Counted from the stretch's first letter, positions 17,698 through 27,285 are shown. The stretch: 60,843 nt of DNA from Paenibacillus terrae (GCF_005217525.1 NZ_PNXQ01000002.1:92329-153171), one strand, 5' to 3'. Made by a program: numbers and translations. The notes: generated from the sequence alone by a model not told the origin.

Positions 17698-19398
17698 CTA
17701 TTTGGAAGCCTTGCCGCTCCACAATTCCACTCTGTCCTTCACTAATTGAGTATATTGTTGTTCCATTTGTACCGCTCCAGCGGCATCCAGCTCTTTAAGC
17801 ATGTTGTCATAAACGGCGTCAAAATTGGAGGTCGGGGCCAAAATAGCCTCCGGTATACGCTTACGGATAATATCCGTCGTTTTTTTGAACGTAACATTAT
17901 AATTGGATTCATTGTCTGTCGTCAGGTTATAGGCTGCGCCCCATGGCTTCACATCAAATTCTTTCTCGCTCGGGAACAGCTCCTTCCACGTTTTTACGCC
18001 ATACGCCTTGAGCGACTCCTTTTCCGGCTCCGAATAGCTTGCGATAATTTGTTCTGGAAATTTGGTGGTGTAATAATTACCAGTAGGGTCCTTTACACCA
18101 TCACCGTAGTGCCCACTGATCAACGTGTATAGCTCCAGCCCGGTTGTTTTGTTGAAATTGGTGGCGTTGTTCGTTTTTTGCTCCAGCACATCAGCCGGAA
18201 TGACGCGTTTGCCGTCTTTGATTTCATACTGCTTTCCTTCGATTCCCCAGTTCACCAGCACCTGTCCTTCATCGGAGGCTAAAAAATCAAGGAACTTAAT
18301 AGCCCGCACCGGGTCCTTGCAGCTCTCGGTAATGCCTACACCGTAGCCGGACATAAAGCCTGTATCCTGAAAGGAATGATCCTTATATTCCTCCGAAAGT
18401 GTGACTGGGAAATGTGCATAGCTGGCATCCGCCTTGCCTGACGTTTTTAACGCATTTTCAGCTTCCAGGTAGCCCCACTCCTGGTCGATTAGACCGAGAA
18501 CACGCCCGCTGGCGATTTTAGATTTGTATTGGTCACTTTTTTGTACAAAGGATTCCTTATCCAGCAGCCCCTCATTGTACATGTGGTTTAACCAGCGAAA
18601 ATATTCTTTTTCCACCGGGCGCTTGTAATGGAGCTTGGCTTCAAATGTCTTGGGATCAATATTATATTCTCCATCGTCTGACGCTCCGGTCGTCTGGTAG
18701 GCAGGATTGGTTACCGTAATCATGATTCTCCAGTCATCTGCATCCAGCGTAAGGGGAATTGTCTTTTTACCGTCAATGGTTGGATGCTTGGCTACATAGG
18801 TTTTGAGTACGTTTTCATAATCCTGCAATGTTTTTACCTTCGGATATCCCAGCTCCTTAAGTACCCTGTGCTGGATTTCAAATCCACCCGTCGCATCAAA
18901 GTTCTTCTGTCCCACACCTGCATACGTAGGGATGACATAGATGGCCTGATCCTTGTTGCTGTATTTCAGTCGATTCATGTAGGGGCCGTACAGCTTTTTG
19001 AGATTCGGCGCGTGCTCGTTGATTAGATCGGTTAGATCAATCATAGCTCCGGCATCCACCAGCTTGCTGACATTCGCTTTGGCAGAAACCAGATCCGGGT
19101 ACTCTCCACTCGCTGCCATCAAGGAAATGCGATCATTCCCGCCCCCGCCGCTGACATCAAATTCAGCATTCAGGGTTACACCTGTTTTTTTCGTAATTTC
19201 CTTTCCTATTTCATCCTTCATTCCGTTCCATAGCGGGCTTGGGTCGGCTCCAAAGAAGCTAAACGTAATCGGATCGGTTCCGCTGGATGAGCCTTCCTTC
19301 GCTGCATTTTGGCTCCCGCTACAACCTGCCAGTGCAGCAAGTGATATCGCAAGCAGGGGAATAAGTGCAAATCTGGACCAGTGTTTTTTCAAGTTCAA
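17698..19398 (-). CDS. Carbohydrate ABC transporter substrate-binding lipoprotein (LipO/LplA-like)
   Basis: 566 residues with a lipoprotein signal (IPLLAISLAALAGC, Cys at about 26) and a long type-1-like extracellular binding domain, longer than maltose-binding protein, as usual for the LplABC/YtcQ group of Paenibacillus. Ligand probably a plant- or host-derived oligosaccharide; the neighbours GH95 and GH1 suggest fucosylated or beta-glucan-like units, but that is inference. It follows two permease genes and precedes GH95. Confidence 0.9.
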   Translation of the reverse strand: MNLKKHWSRFALIPLLAISLAALAGCSGSQNAAKEGSSSGTDPITFSFFGADPSPLWNGMKDEIGKEITKKTGVTLNAEFDVSGGGGNDRISLMAASGEYPDLVSAKANVSKLVDAGAMIDLTDLINEHAPNLKKLYGPYMNRLKYSNKDQAIYVIPTYAGVGQKNFDATGGFEIQHRVLKELGYPKVKTLQDYENVLKTYVAKHPTIDGKKTIPLTLDADDWRIMITVTNPAYQTTGASDDGEYNIDPKTFEAKLHYKRPVEKEYFRWLNHMYNEGLLDKESFVQKSDQYKSKIASGRVLGLIDQEWGYLEAENALKTSGKADASYAHFPVTLSEEYKDHSFQDTGFMSGYGVGITESCKDPVRAIKFLDFLASDEGQVLVNWGIEGKQYEIKDGKRVIPADVLEQKTNNATNFNKTTGLELYTLISGHYGDGVKDPTGNYYTTKFPEQIIASYSEPEKESLKAYGVKTWKELFPSEKEFDVKPWGAAYNLTTDNESNYNVTFKKTTDIIRKRIPEAILAPTSNFDAVYDNMLKELDAAGAVQMEQQYTQLVKDRVELWSGKASK

Positions 19399-19467
19399 AA
19401 CCTCCTATGTTCTTATGATGACTTCGTCTGCAAAATAGCTGTTACTTTACCACTGGGGATCTTGCTT

Positions 19468-20370
19468 TTATGATTTCACCGCGCCCAGGGTCATGCCGCC
19501 TACAAAATACTTTTGCAGGAACGGATACACCAGCAGGATGGGGAGCGTGACCGTGATCGTAATTGCCATTTTGATCGACTCTGGTGAAATTTGTGACATT
19601 TGCTTCGCCATATCATTGCTGTTCGTCATACTGGAGCCACCTTGCTGCGTGCTTTGTAATACCTTCATCAGCTCAAATTGCAGCGTCGTCCATTGCGAGG
19701 CTCCTCCATTATACAAATACGTATCGAACCAGGAGTTCCACTGATTTACCGCCAAAAAAAGAGCAATGGTCGCCAGAACAGGCTTGCACAATGGCAAAAT
19801 AATTTTCCAGTAAATTGTAAAATCATTCGCCCCATCCAGCTTGGCGGATTCCTGAAGCGCGTACGGCAAACCATCCATAAAGGAACGAATAACAAACACA
19901 TTAAATGCGCTAATCAGCCCCGGAAAAATATACACCCAGAACGAACCCAGCAAATGCAGATCACGCATCAAAATAAATAAAGGCACCATCCCGCCGGAAA
20001 AATACATCGTCAACGCCAGAAACGTTGAGATAAATTTACGGGCGCGGAAATCGGCCCGACTCAGTGTAAAAGCGAGCATGGATGCGCAAACCAATCCCAG
20101 CACCGTACCGATCAGCGTACGCAGAATAGATACCTGCAAGCCTCGAAGGAGACCGTCATACTGGAAAATCGTCTTGTAATTTTCAAGTGTAAATTGGCGA
20201 GGCCATATATAGATACCGCCACGAACAGTGTCCGTCGAATTATTCAAGGAAATCGCAAGTACGTTCAGAAACGGATACAACGTCACGACCACAATCAAAG
20301 CCATCAGTACATAGTTGAACAGGTCAAACAGCTTTTCAGATCGGGTCGCATTAAAAGCCTTTGTCGTCAT
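19468..20370 (-). CDS. Carbohydrate ABC transporter permease (CUT1, LplC/YtcP-like)
   Basis: 300 residues, six membrane helices; starts with a cytoplasmic tail and FNYVLMALIVVVTLYPFLNV. The EAA loop, ESAKLDGANDFTIYWKIILPLCKPVLATIALF, is where the ATPase docks. Ends with the YFVGGMTLGAVKS tail characteristic of the YtcP/LplC group. Pairs with the permease gene 16 bases upstream. No ATPase is encoded in the operon; in Bacilli such importers commonly share a MsmX-type ATPase encoded elsewhere. Confidence 0.93.
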   Translation of the reverse strand: MTTKAFNATRSEKLFDLFNYVLMALIVVVTLYPFLNVLAISLNNSTDTVRGGIYIWPRQFTLENYKTIFQYDGLLRGLQVSILRTLIGTVLGLVCASMLAFTLSRADFRARKFISTFLALTMYFSGGMVPLFILMRDLHLLGSFWVYIFPGLISAFNVFVIRSFMDGLPYALQESAKLDGANDFTIYWKIILPLCKPVLATIALFLAVNQWNSWFDTYLYNGGASQWTTLQFELMKVLQSTQQGGSSMTNSNDMAKQMSQISPESIKMAITITVTLPILLVYPFLQKYFVGGMTLGAVKS

Positions 20371-20385
20371 TTCGCATCTCCCTCC

Positions 20386-21399
20386 CTACATGATGCTTTC
20401 TTTGGTCAGTTTTTTGAATATGCCATTTGCTGTAAACAACAGCAGGATGCTGACCAATGAGTTGAAAATACCAATCGCCGTCCCATAGGAGAACCGCCCC
20501 AAATTAATCCCGTAATTCAGCGCGTACAGATCCAGTACCTCGGAATAATCCGTCACCAGACTGTTGCCGAGCAAGAACTGCTTTTCAAAACCGTTGCTCA
20601 CCAGATGCCCAATCGCCATAATGAACAGAACCGCAATGGTGGAACGGATGCCGGGCAATGTAATATGCCACATCTGTCTCCAGCGACTTGCACCGTCCAC
20701 ACGCGAGGCTTCATACTGCTCCTGGTCAATTCCGGTAATGGCGGCTAAATAAATAATCGTATTCCAGCCCGTCTCTTTCCATATATCAGAGGCGGTCACA
20801 ATATACCAAAACCAACTCCCCTTTGCCATGAACTGAATCGGCTCATCCACAATATGAAGCGCTATCAATATATCGTTGACGATCCCTCCGTCGATGGACA
20901 GCATTTTCGTAACCAATCCGGCAACAACAACCCAGGATACAAAATGCGGGAGATAGGATACGGTCTGCACGAATCGCTTGAACAACATCCCCCGCAGCTC
21001 ATTTAGAAGGATGGCAAAAAAGATTGGCACTACAAAACCAAAGATAATCCCCATCAGGCTCATCGCCAGCGTATTGCGCAGCACCAAATAAAAACGTTCG
21101 TCCTGAAATAGCTCAATAAAGTTATCCAGCCCCACCCACTTCTGATCCAAAAAGGATTTGGCCGGCTTATAATTTTGAAACGCCATCGTCCAGCCCCACA
21201 GCGGAAGATAACTGAAAACAAACACCCATATGACGAAAGGAATGGACATAAAATAAAGGTACTTTTGTTGCTTTACACTGTCCCACATGCCTTTTTCTCC
21301 ACGCCCGCGCTTCGGTCCGCGCACCTTGCGTGGTCTGCCCCGGTTAGACTCAGGAATCGTAGCACCAGCATTGGAAGCGGTTTCAGTTGATGATTCCAT
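20386..21399 (-). CDS. Carbohydrate ABC transporter permease (CUT1, LplB/YteP-like)
   Basis: About 337 residues, six membrane helices after a basic head rich in Arg/Lys/Gly (RGRPRKVRGPKRGRGEKG). The EAA loop is EASRVDGASRWRQMWHITLPGIRSTIAVLF. The start at 21399 (MESSTETASN) has GGAGGAG with suitable spacing; a longer reading has none. First gene of the operon permease-permease-binding protein-GH95-GH1. A TATGATAAT-type -10 region lies about 40 bases upstream but no convincing -35 was found. Confidence 0.92.
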   Translation of the reverse strand: MESSTETASNAGATIPESNRGRPRKVRGPKRGRGEKGMWDSVKQQKYLYFMSIPFVIWVFVFSYLPLWGWTMAFQNYKPAKSFLDQKWVGLDNFIELFQDERFYLVLRNTLAMSLMGIIFGFVVPIFFAILLNELRGMLFKRFVQTVSYLPHFVSWVVVAGLVTKMLSIDGGIVNDILIALHIVDEPIQFMAKGSWFWYIVTASDIWKETGWNTIIYLAAITGIDQEQYEASRVDGASRWRQMWHITLPGIRSTIAVLFIMAIGHLVSNGFEKQFLLGNSLVTDYSEVLDLYALNYGINLGRFSYGTAIGIFNSLVSILLLFTANGIFKKLTKESIM

Positions 21400-21537
21400 A
21401 ACAAGCTCCTCCTTGTATGTAGTTACTATTATCATACTTGGCTGGCTTGAAAGCGGATACCCAACGAATTAGGAGAAAAATCAGTTCAAAATTAGATATA
21501 TGGGGGGTTGGGATTTACATGGGGTGCCACTACGCAT

Positions 21538-21583
21538 GCGGATGGTGCTTCCCATCGCTGTTGCTTGTACAGCACCATTCCGC
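21538..21583. other. Large imperfect hairpin upstream of the sugar operon
   Basis: GCGGATGGTGCT (21538-21549) pairs with AGCACCATTCCGC (21571-21583), one bulged base, with a 21-base loop. It lies about 140 bases upstream of the first permease start. It has no T-run on either side, so it is not a standard terminator; role unknown. Confidence 0.45.
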
Positions 21584-21627
21584 CTGCTCCGTTTTCCGTG
21601 TAAATTTTCAAGTTAAATTATAGAATA

Positions 21628-21654
21628 CAAAAAGACCAGCAATGTAAGCTGGTC
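21628..21654 (-). terminator. Terminator of the nickel/peptide-type ABC operon
   Basis: GACCAGC (21634-21640) pairs with GCTGGTC (21648-21654); on the minus strand TTTTTGTATTC follows. It lies 8 bases after the last gene of the operon. Confidence 0.85.
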
Positions 21655-21661
21655 AAACCTC

Positions 21662-22480
21662 TCAATCATATTCTGCAACCAATTGGCGAGTATACGGATG
21701 TCTGTCGGGAGCAAAAAGTTCCTCCTTTACAAACTCGTCCACCAAACGGCCTTCGTGCATGACTAGAACCCGGTCACACATATATTGCACCACAGGTAGG
21801 TCATGGGAAATAAACAAATACGAAAATCTCAGTCTGCCCTGTAGCTCCTTGAGCAAGTTTAGCATTTCTGACTGAATTAAGGTATCCAGGCCGGATGTTG
21901 GTTCATCCATAATAATGAGTGCGGGCTCCACGCTGATAGCTCTTGCCATGCAAAGCCGTTGCTTTTGCCCGCCGCTGATTTCATGAGGATATCTATCCAG
22001 CAATTCAGGTGATAAGCCCACATATTCCAGCAATTTCACTGCTATTCCTCTTCTGTCTGAACCACAGTCTTTCAAAAAAGATGGAACCTTTCGTTCCAGT
22101 TGATCCAGTGGTTCCATCACGGATTCCAGTAAACGAAACCTTGGATTTAGCGCCGCAGAGGGATTTTGAAATACGGCCTGCATCTGTCCTTTATAACGTT
22201 TTAACGACTGCCTGTTGCCTGCTTGAACAGGAGTTCCCTGAAACCGGATTGTTCCTCGATCTATAGCTTGCATAAGCATAATACAGCGTGCCAAGGTGCT
22301 TTTTCCACTGCCGCTTTCTCCGATCAGACCCACACATTCACCCGCTCGAATCGTCAACGATACCCCGCCGAGCACTTGTCTCTTTTTGCGGTAAGATTTA
22401 TGCACGTCCTGCACGACTAAAAGTTCAGGTAAAAGTTTCGGGTTCATAACGATGTTGTCGCCCTCTCTATATGGACTCAT
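21662..22480 (-). CDS. ABC transporter ATP-binding protein, Opp/Nik family (NikE/OppF-like)
   Basis: Up to 272 residues. Walker A is GESGSGKST, the signature is ISGGQKQRLCMARAI and Walker B is LIIMDEPTSGLD, followed by the switch His in FISHD. Second ATPase of a five-gene importer. The start is uncertain: the ATG at 22480 overlaps the upstream gene by 14 bases without a clear ribosome site; an inner ATG at 22447 (MNPKLLPEL) has GAGAGGG 13 bases upstream. Confidence 0.9.
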   Translation of the reverse strand: MSPYREGDNIVMNPKLLPELLVVQDVHKSYRKKRQVLGGVSLTIRAGECVGLIGESGSGKSTLARCIMLMQAIDRGTIRFQGTPVQAGNRQSLKRYKGQMQAVFQNPSAALNPRFRLLESVMEPLDQLERKVPSFLKDCGSDRRGIAVKLLEYVGLSPELLDRYPHEISGGQKQRLCMARAISVEPALIIMDEPTSGLDTLIQSEMLNLLKELQGRLRFSYLFISHDLPVVQYMCDRVLVMHEGRLVDEFVKEELFAPDRHPYTRQLVAEYD

Positions 22481-23267
22481 GCACGGATTTCATTGATGGG
22501 CGCAAGGATGGAATAGCTTCAATCAGCCTTCGGGTGTAGGGCTGCTTCGGGTTGTTCAACAATAGCAATGTGTTCCCCGACTCCATAAGCTGCCCTTCTC
22601 GCATTACGGTGACTTGATCGGCGTAGCGCTTGACGTTTCTCAGATCATGCGAGATGAACAAAATACCGCATTGGGTGCGTTCTTTTAGCTCTGAAATAAT
22701 CCGCAAAATTTCGTTGGCATTCGTTTGATCCAATGCTGTCGTAGGCTCGTCCATAATCAGCAGCTTGGATTCCAGCATGATGGCAACGGCAAGCGATATC
22801 CTTTGTAGCTGCCCACCGCTGAGCTGAAATGGATAACGGTTGTATATTTCATTCGGTAACCGAACGTGTTCGAGGACTTGCTTGATGCGCTCTTTGCGGC
22901 TTTTGCGTTCTAACACATGATGTGCTTTTAGCGTTTCGTCCATTTGTTTGCCTATGGTGATAAACGGCGTAAACACGCTGGCATAGTCCTGAAAAACATA
23001 AGCGATTTCCTGCCCGCGAAGGCATTCTCTTTCTTTCTTGGACAGCGTGAGTAACGAGCGTCCGCACAATTCGATCTTACCCGATTCTATCCAGACCGTC
23101 GCAGGAAGCAGATCGCCAATCGACAGCGAGGTCATGCTTTTCCCACTACCGCTTTCACCAATCAGCGCATGGCACTGTCCCGCGCCAATAGATATATGAA
23201 GATCACGTACGATCAAGCCTTGCTCAGACCTCAAATGCAGCCCGGTTATTTCCAGAATGTTCATCAT
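22467..23267 (-). CDS. ABC transporter ATP-binding protein, Opp/Nik family (NikD/OppD-like)
   Basis: 266 residues with GESGSGKSM (Walker A with Met where Ser/Thr is usual at the last position, and Thr following), signature LSGGQLQRISLAVAI, Walker B LLIMDEPTTALD and FISHD. The C-terminal PKQPYTRRLIEAIPS is the Opp-type extension. It forms a heterodimer with the next gene's product to power nickel, metallophore or peptide uptake. The start follows the permease stop by one base (GGGGGAAATGA). Confidence 0.9.
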   Translation of the reverse strand: MMNILEITGLHLRSEQGLIVRDLHISIGAGQCHALIGESGSGKSMTSLSIGDLLPATVWIESGKIELCGRSLLTLSKKERECLRGQEIAYVFQDYASVFTPFITIGKQMDETLKAHHVLERKSRKERIKQVLEHVRLPNEIYNRYPFQLSGGQLQRISLAVAIMLESKLLIMDEPTTALDQTNANEILRIISELKERTQCGILFISHDLRNVKRYADQVTVMREGQLMESGNTLLLLNNPKQPYTRRLIEAIPSLRPSMKSVHESI

Positions 23268-23268
23268 T

Positions 23269-24072
23269 TCATTTCCCCCGTGGCCTTAGTTCAAGATTGT
23301 CCCGTAGCTGATCCCCAATCAGATTGGATAAAAGAACGAACAGCATAATGGCCACCCCCGGAATAACCATCGCCAACGGAGAACTGTGAAAATAGGCCCG
23401 TCCCTCATTCAGCATCGCTCCCCATTCGGGAGTAGGCGGCTGTAGCCCAAGTCCAATATAGGATAGAGCCGCGATCATTAAAATGATTTTACCCAAATCC
23501 AGTGTGGCTACGACCACAATTTCTCTGAAAGCCGCTGGCAGCAAATGCCGGATGACCAATCGAATCGTCGGCACCCCGCTCAAGCGGGCACTGTAGATAT
23601 AATCCTTCTCTTTTTCAGCCATCAGGCTGCTTCTCACCAGACGAGCATATGCCACCCATTTTACCAATACAATCGCAATCATCAGGTTGACGACACCCGG
23701 CCCGAGCAAGCCCGTCAGTACAATCGCAATCAAGTAATCGGGAAAAGCCAGAAAGGAATCCGACACCCGCATGAACAATCGGTCTACCCCTTTGCCCATA
23801 ACCCCTGCAATGACCCCGGCCGGAATGCCAATACCAAGAGACAGGAGCAAAATCAATAAGCTCGTGCCAACCGTATTCCTTCCTCCGTATACCACCCGTG
23901 ACATTAAATCTCTGCCCAATCCATCCGTACCCAGCCAATGCTCACCACTTGGGGATTGAAGCCTTCGAGTGAGCGAAACGAGTAACGGATCATTTTTCAT
24001 AAACTCAGGCAGGATGAACAATGCAGCTATTCCACCGATAAACAACCATAGAGGAAGTCGGGATGTACTCAA
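23269..24072 (-). CDS. ABC transporter permease, Opp/Nik family (NikC/OppC-like)
   Basis: 267 residues, six membrane helices. The segment GEHWLGTDGLGRDLMSRVVYGGR is the diagnostic OppC/DppC/NikC N-terminal motif, and the EAA-type loop is ARLSGVPTIRLVIRHLLPAAF. Overlaps the upstream permease gene by 4 bases (ATGA). Confidence 0.92.
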   Translation of the reverse strand: MSTSRLPLWLFIGGIAALFILPEFMKNDPLLVSLTRRLQSPSGEHWLGTDGLGRDLMSRVVYGGRNTVGTSLLILLLSLGIGIPAGVIAGVMGKGVDRLFMRVSDSFLAFPDYLIAIVLTGLLGPGVVNLMIAIVLVKWVAYARLVRSSLMAEKEKDYIYSARLSGVPTIRLVIRHLLPAAFREIVVVATLDLGKIILMIAALSYIGLGLQPPTPEWGAMLNEGRAYFHSSPLAMVIPGVAIMLFVLLSNLIGDQLRDNLELRPRGK

Positions 24073-25010
24073 TGTCCTCCCTCCTTCAAGCGGATTTCAG
24101 GATTTACGTATCCTACCGTTACATCCGTCACCACATGAAGCAGCATAATGATAGCACCCATAAATAAAATGTATCCCTGAATCATCGGGTAATCCCGGTT
24201 ATGAATGGCTTCTACAATAAATTTCCCCAGACCCGGATAGGCGAATATCGTTTCGACCACGACACTCCCACCCAACAAGCTTCCGACACTAATGCCAAAC
24301 ATAGTCACTACGGGAGTCAGGCTATGGCGACACGCATGCAACCAAAAAATACGCTTTCTTCCAATCCCTCTCGACCTTGCACCCAGAATAAAATCCTGAC
24401 TCAAGCTATTTAACAGGCTGGAACGAATAAGACGTACATATACCGCAGCCATTGTCAGCCCCAGTGTCAGCGAAGGCAACACCAGATGCATCAAAGTACC
24501 ATCCCCCATGGATGGAAAAACTGACCATCGCACCGAAAATCCCTCGATAAGTAAAAGTCCTAGCCAAAAGCTGGGGATGGATGCTCCCATAATCGCGAGC
24601 ACCCGGCTGACTCGATCAATCCATTTCTTGGGATATAAAGCTGAACAAACGCCCAACGGTACCGCAACTCCGATCAACACCACAATGGAGCTACACGTCA
24701 GAAGAAGCGTCGCCGGCATCCTCGTCCATATTTCTTCTATGACCGGACGATGTGTCATGTAGGAGGTTCCCAAATCTAAACGAATGAATTTCGAGAGCCA
24801 TTCCCCATATTGCACGATAACCGGCTCATTCAGCCCCATGATCTCCCTTTGGATCTCCACTTGCTCGTTCGTAACCGCCACATCATCCACACGCAGCAGT
24901 TGTCGCACCGCGTCTCCCGGAGCAAGCTTAATGCCCGCGAAGCTGATGAGCGACAGAAAAAAAATAAACAGGAAAAACTCGATCAGCCTTTTCCCAAGCA
25001 TTTGAATCAT
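24069..25010 (-). CDS. ABC transporter permease, Opp/Nik family (NikB/OppB-like)
   Basis: 313 residues, six membrane helices: LIEFFLFIFFLSLISFAGIKLAPGD is the OppB/DppB/NikB start and ARSRGIGRKRIFWLHACRHSLTPVVT the ATPase-contact loop. Length equals that of NikB-type permeases. Overlaps the binding-protein gene by 4 bases. Confidence 0.92.
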   Translation of the reverse strand: MIQMLGKRLIEFFLFIFFLSLISFAGIKLAPGDAVRQLLRVDDVAVTNEQVEIQREIMGLNEPVIVQYGEWLSKFIRLDLGTSYMTHRPVIEEIWTRMPATLLLTCSSIVVLIGVAVPLGVCSALYPKKWIDRVSRVLAIMGASIPSFWLGLLLIEGFSVRWSVFPSMGDGTLMHLVLPSLTLGLTMAAVYVRLIRSSLLNSLSQDFILGARSRGIGRKRIFWLHACRHSLTPVVTMFGISVGSLLGGSVVVETIFAYPGLGKFIVEAIHNRDYPMIQGYILFMGAIIMLLHVVTDVTVGYVNPEIRLKEGGH

Positions 25011-26542
25011 TTGGCTTCAACATCCAACTGGTTGGTAAGCATGTAATATTCGCTTTTGCTGGTTACCCAGTTTTTCACACGGTCTTTGTATACAACCAGC
25101 GTGTTCGGATGCACCAGATAGGAATAGTACGTCTGCTCATGAATTCTCGTGAGTGCTTGAGATATTAGTTCATCCCGTTTTGCTGTATCTACGGTTTGAT
25201 CTAACTGGTAAATCAATTTATTTAACAACTCATCGTTTATTTTCCCAAAATTCAGCGTACCATCTGGTAGAAATGATACATTCAAAAAGTAGCTGGCATC
25301 ACCACGAGGCGCAATCAACGGACTGTACATGCCCAGATCCCAAGTCGTATCGGTCATCAAGTAGTCTTCGTAATTTTCAACCTGCTCGATTTGCAATGTA
25401 ATGCCTAATTGCTGGGCCTGCGATTGCAACGCTTGTGAGAAGATAGGGAACTCTGCTCTGGACGCGTAAGTCACCAGCTTTAAGGTTAACGGCTTCCCGT
25501 TTTGCGTTACTTTGCCATTGTCCACCTGATACCCGGCTTCCTTAAACCACTTGAGCGCTTCCTCAGCCCCGGTTTTGCGGGTTGGATATTCCGGTACAAA
25601 CGGGAAATCCGGTAAAAATGGACCTTGCGCGATCGTAGCCTGTCCGCCCATAATAGCGTCCTTCAACTCCTCACGGTTGACCAAAGCATCAAATGCCTTG
25701 CGCAAATTCGCATTTTGAAACAAAGGCTTTTTCGTGTTAAATATCAACTCATGGGTACGCATGCTAACCACTGAATCCAGCTTGAGCTGACTGTCTTGCT
25801 TCATTTTGTCCATGCTTTCAACAGGTGGGCGATAGACGATATCTGCATCACCGGATAAAATAGCGGATAAACGTGCATTCGCATCCTCGTTAAAAGCAAA
25901 AACCGCCCGATCCAGCTTGGCTGCCCCACTCCAATATCCATCATAGCGGGCAAGCTTTAATGATGTCCCTGCGGTGAAGGATTCTACTTGGAAGGGCCCT
26001 GTACCGATTGGCTTTTTATCCGGATCGGCTGCTTCTGTATCCAGAATGGCTGTGTTGGGATGAACCAGTTCGGATGGGAACTGAGGGAATGATTCTTCCG
26101 TCACCACATGCAGCGTTTGGCCGGAGGCCTCCATGGAATTAATTCGCAATACCTGCTTAACCCCCGGATTCAGCTCTATTGAGCGTTCCAGCGATTGCTT
26201 AACCGTCTCTGCGGTCAGTTTTTTTCCGTTTTGAAAGGTTACACCGTCACGAATCTGAAACTCCCAGTTTTGCCCGTCTTTACTCGACCATTGGGTAGCC
26301 AGCCATGGCTGGATTTTTACGTTCTCGTCCAGTTTAACCAACGTTTCTACGACACCTGCTCTTAACGGAGTATAATCCAGACTGGGATCAACGGTCTGAC
26401 TAGCAAAGTTAAACAGGAAGGTCAGCTCTTTCTTTGGCTGCTGTGTTGCTTGCGTAGAACCCTCTTGCGGACTAGAACAAGCAGCCAGTAAGACTACGGT
26501 CAAAAGCATACATACCATTGGGATAAGCCTGTATTTATTCAT
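25007..26542 (-). CDS. Nickel/oligopeptide-type ABC transporter substrate-binding lipoprotein
   Basis: 511 residues; lipobox LLTVVLLAAC (Cys22) then an SBP family 5 domain (ETLVKLDENVKIQPWLATQW, TGPFQVESF, LRKAFDALVNRE). Closest in style to NikA/CntA-like proteins that take up Ni2+ or metal-metallophore complexes, though peptide binding cannot be excluded from the sequence. First of five genes in the order binding protein, permease, permease, ATPase, ATPase, the same order as nikABCDE. Upstream there is only a half Fur-like TGATAAT and no clear NikR site. Confidence 0.85.
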   Translation of the reverse strand: MNKYRLIPMVCMLLTVVLLAACSSPQEGSTQATQQPKKELTFLFNFASQTVDPSLDYTPLRAGVVETLVKLDENVKIQPWLATQWSSKDGQNWEFQIRDGVTFQNGKKLTAETVKQSLERSIELNPGVKQVLRINSMEASGQTLHVVTEESFPQFPSELVHPNTAILDTEAADPDKKPIGTGPFQVESFTAGTSLKLARYDGYWSGAAKLDRAVFAFNEDANARLSAILSGDADIVYRPPVESMDKMKQDSQLKLDSVVSMRTHELIFNTKKPLFQNANLRKAFDALVNREELKDAIMGGQATIAQGPFLPDFPFVPEYPTRKTGAEEALKWFKEAGYQVDNGKVTQNGKPLTLKLVTYASRAEFPIFSQALQSQAQQLGITLQIEQVENYEDYLMTDTTWDLGMYSPLIAPRGDASYFLNVSFLPDGTLNFGKINDELLNKLIYQLDQTVDTAKRDELISQALTRIHEQTYYSYLVHPNTLVVYKDRVKNWVTSKSEYYMLTNQLDVEAK

Positions 26543-26680
26543 ATTTCCCCTTCATTTCTCTATCGTTTCCTTCTATTTTACCTACCTTTGACTTGTCATG
26601 ACCTGACCCACTTGAGCTATATATTCCTTATAACCTTGAACACTTTGTGACTATTATCATAGATACCTTGTATTAAGGCA

Positions 26681-26711
26681 AAAAAATAGCCTCCCGGCAC
26701 AAATGTGCTGG
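26681..26711 (-). terminator. Terminator of the cupredoxin gene
   Basis: CCGGCAC (26694-26700) pairs with GTGCTGG (26705-26711) around AAAT; on the minus strand TATTTTTTTGCC follows. It lies 16 bases after the stop. Confidence 0.8.
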
Positions 26712-26726
26712 AAAGCTGGTATTGAT

Positions 26727-27143
26727 CTATTTTACCGTGATCGTTCCATAGAACATGTACATACCGCAGTTATACTCATATACACCCGGTTTCAGGTCCT
26801 TGACCGTAAAATAATTATTTTCGTGGTCCATAAAAACGTCCATTCCAAGCTTCAACGATTGTACTTCGTCTATACAAGTAAACGATGTCGATCTCTTAAA
26901 ATTAATTTTAGTCGGGACACCCGCTTTTATTTCAATATTTTTAGGATAAAAACCGTCTCTCTCTACATTGACCGTAGCAATTTCATACTTGGCTTTGTCC
27001 GGCTCTTCTTGAACGGTTTTAGGTTGGCTAGCCGGAAACGACGACACGCTCCCCTGAAAATAAAACAAGACAAACCCGCCCACGATCAGCGCTACAAAGC
27101 CAATCAGCATCAAGTGCCAATGCTTAGAGATAAATGTTTTCAT
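26727..27143 (-). CDS. Membrane-anchored cupredoxin-like protein
   Basis: 138 residues: basic start, one membrane anchor (LMLIGFVALIVGGFVLFYFQG), a short Pro/Glu linker and a cupredoxin beta-sandwich. The C-terminal EYNCGMYMFYGTITV carries the Cys and Met of a type-1-like copper site; a second Cys is in SFTCIDEV. It faces outward and could carry electrons or bind copper. Direct neighbour of a NarXL-type two-component pair and the cydABCD operon, suggesting a link with respiration or copper; that link is inference. Confidence 0.82.
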   Translation of the reverse strand: MKTFISKHWHLMLIGFVALIVGGFVLFYFQGSVSSFPASQPKTVQEEPDKAKYEIATVNVERDGFYPKNIEIKAGVPTKINFKRSTSFTCIDEVQSLKLGMDVFMDHENNYFTVKDLKPGVYEYNCGMYMFYGTITVK

Positions 27144-27261
27144 TCAGATCATTCCCCTCCAGTTGACCGTTCACGTGAAACACGCCAACTCTAACCAGTA
27201 TACAAAAGTTAATCAAAATTTAAAATACCTCATTCGAGCTATATTCTGAGCTACATGGTAT

Positions 27262-27285
27262 CAAAAACCAAAAGGCCTATGGCCT
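27262..27285 (-). terminator. Terminator overlapping the end of the response regulator gene
   Basis: AGGCC (27273-27277) and GGCCT (27281-27285) form a short stem that includes the stop codon; on the minus strand TTTTGGTTTTTG follows. Short stem, moderate support. Confidence 0.55.

Noticed and set aside
26543..26680. Fur or NikR site before the nickel/peptide-type importer
   Set aside because: Only a half-site TGATAAT was seen, too weak to report as an operator.
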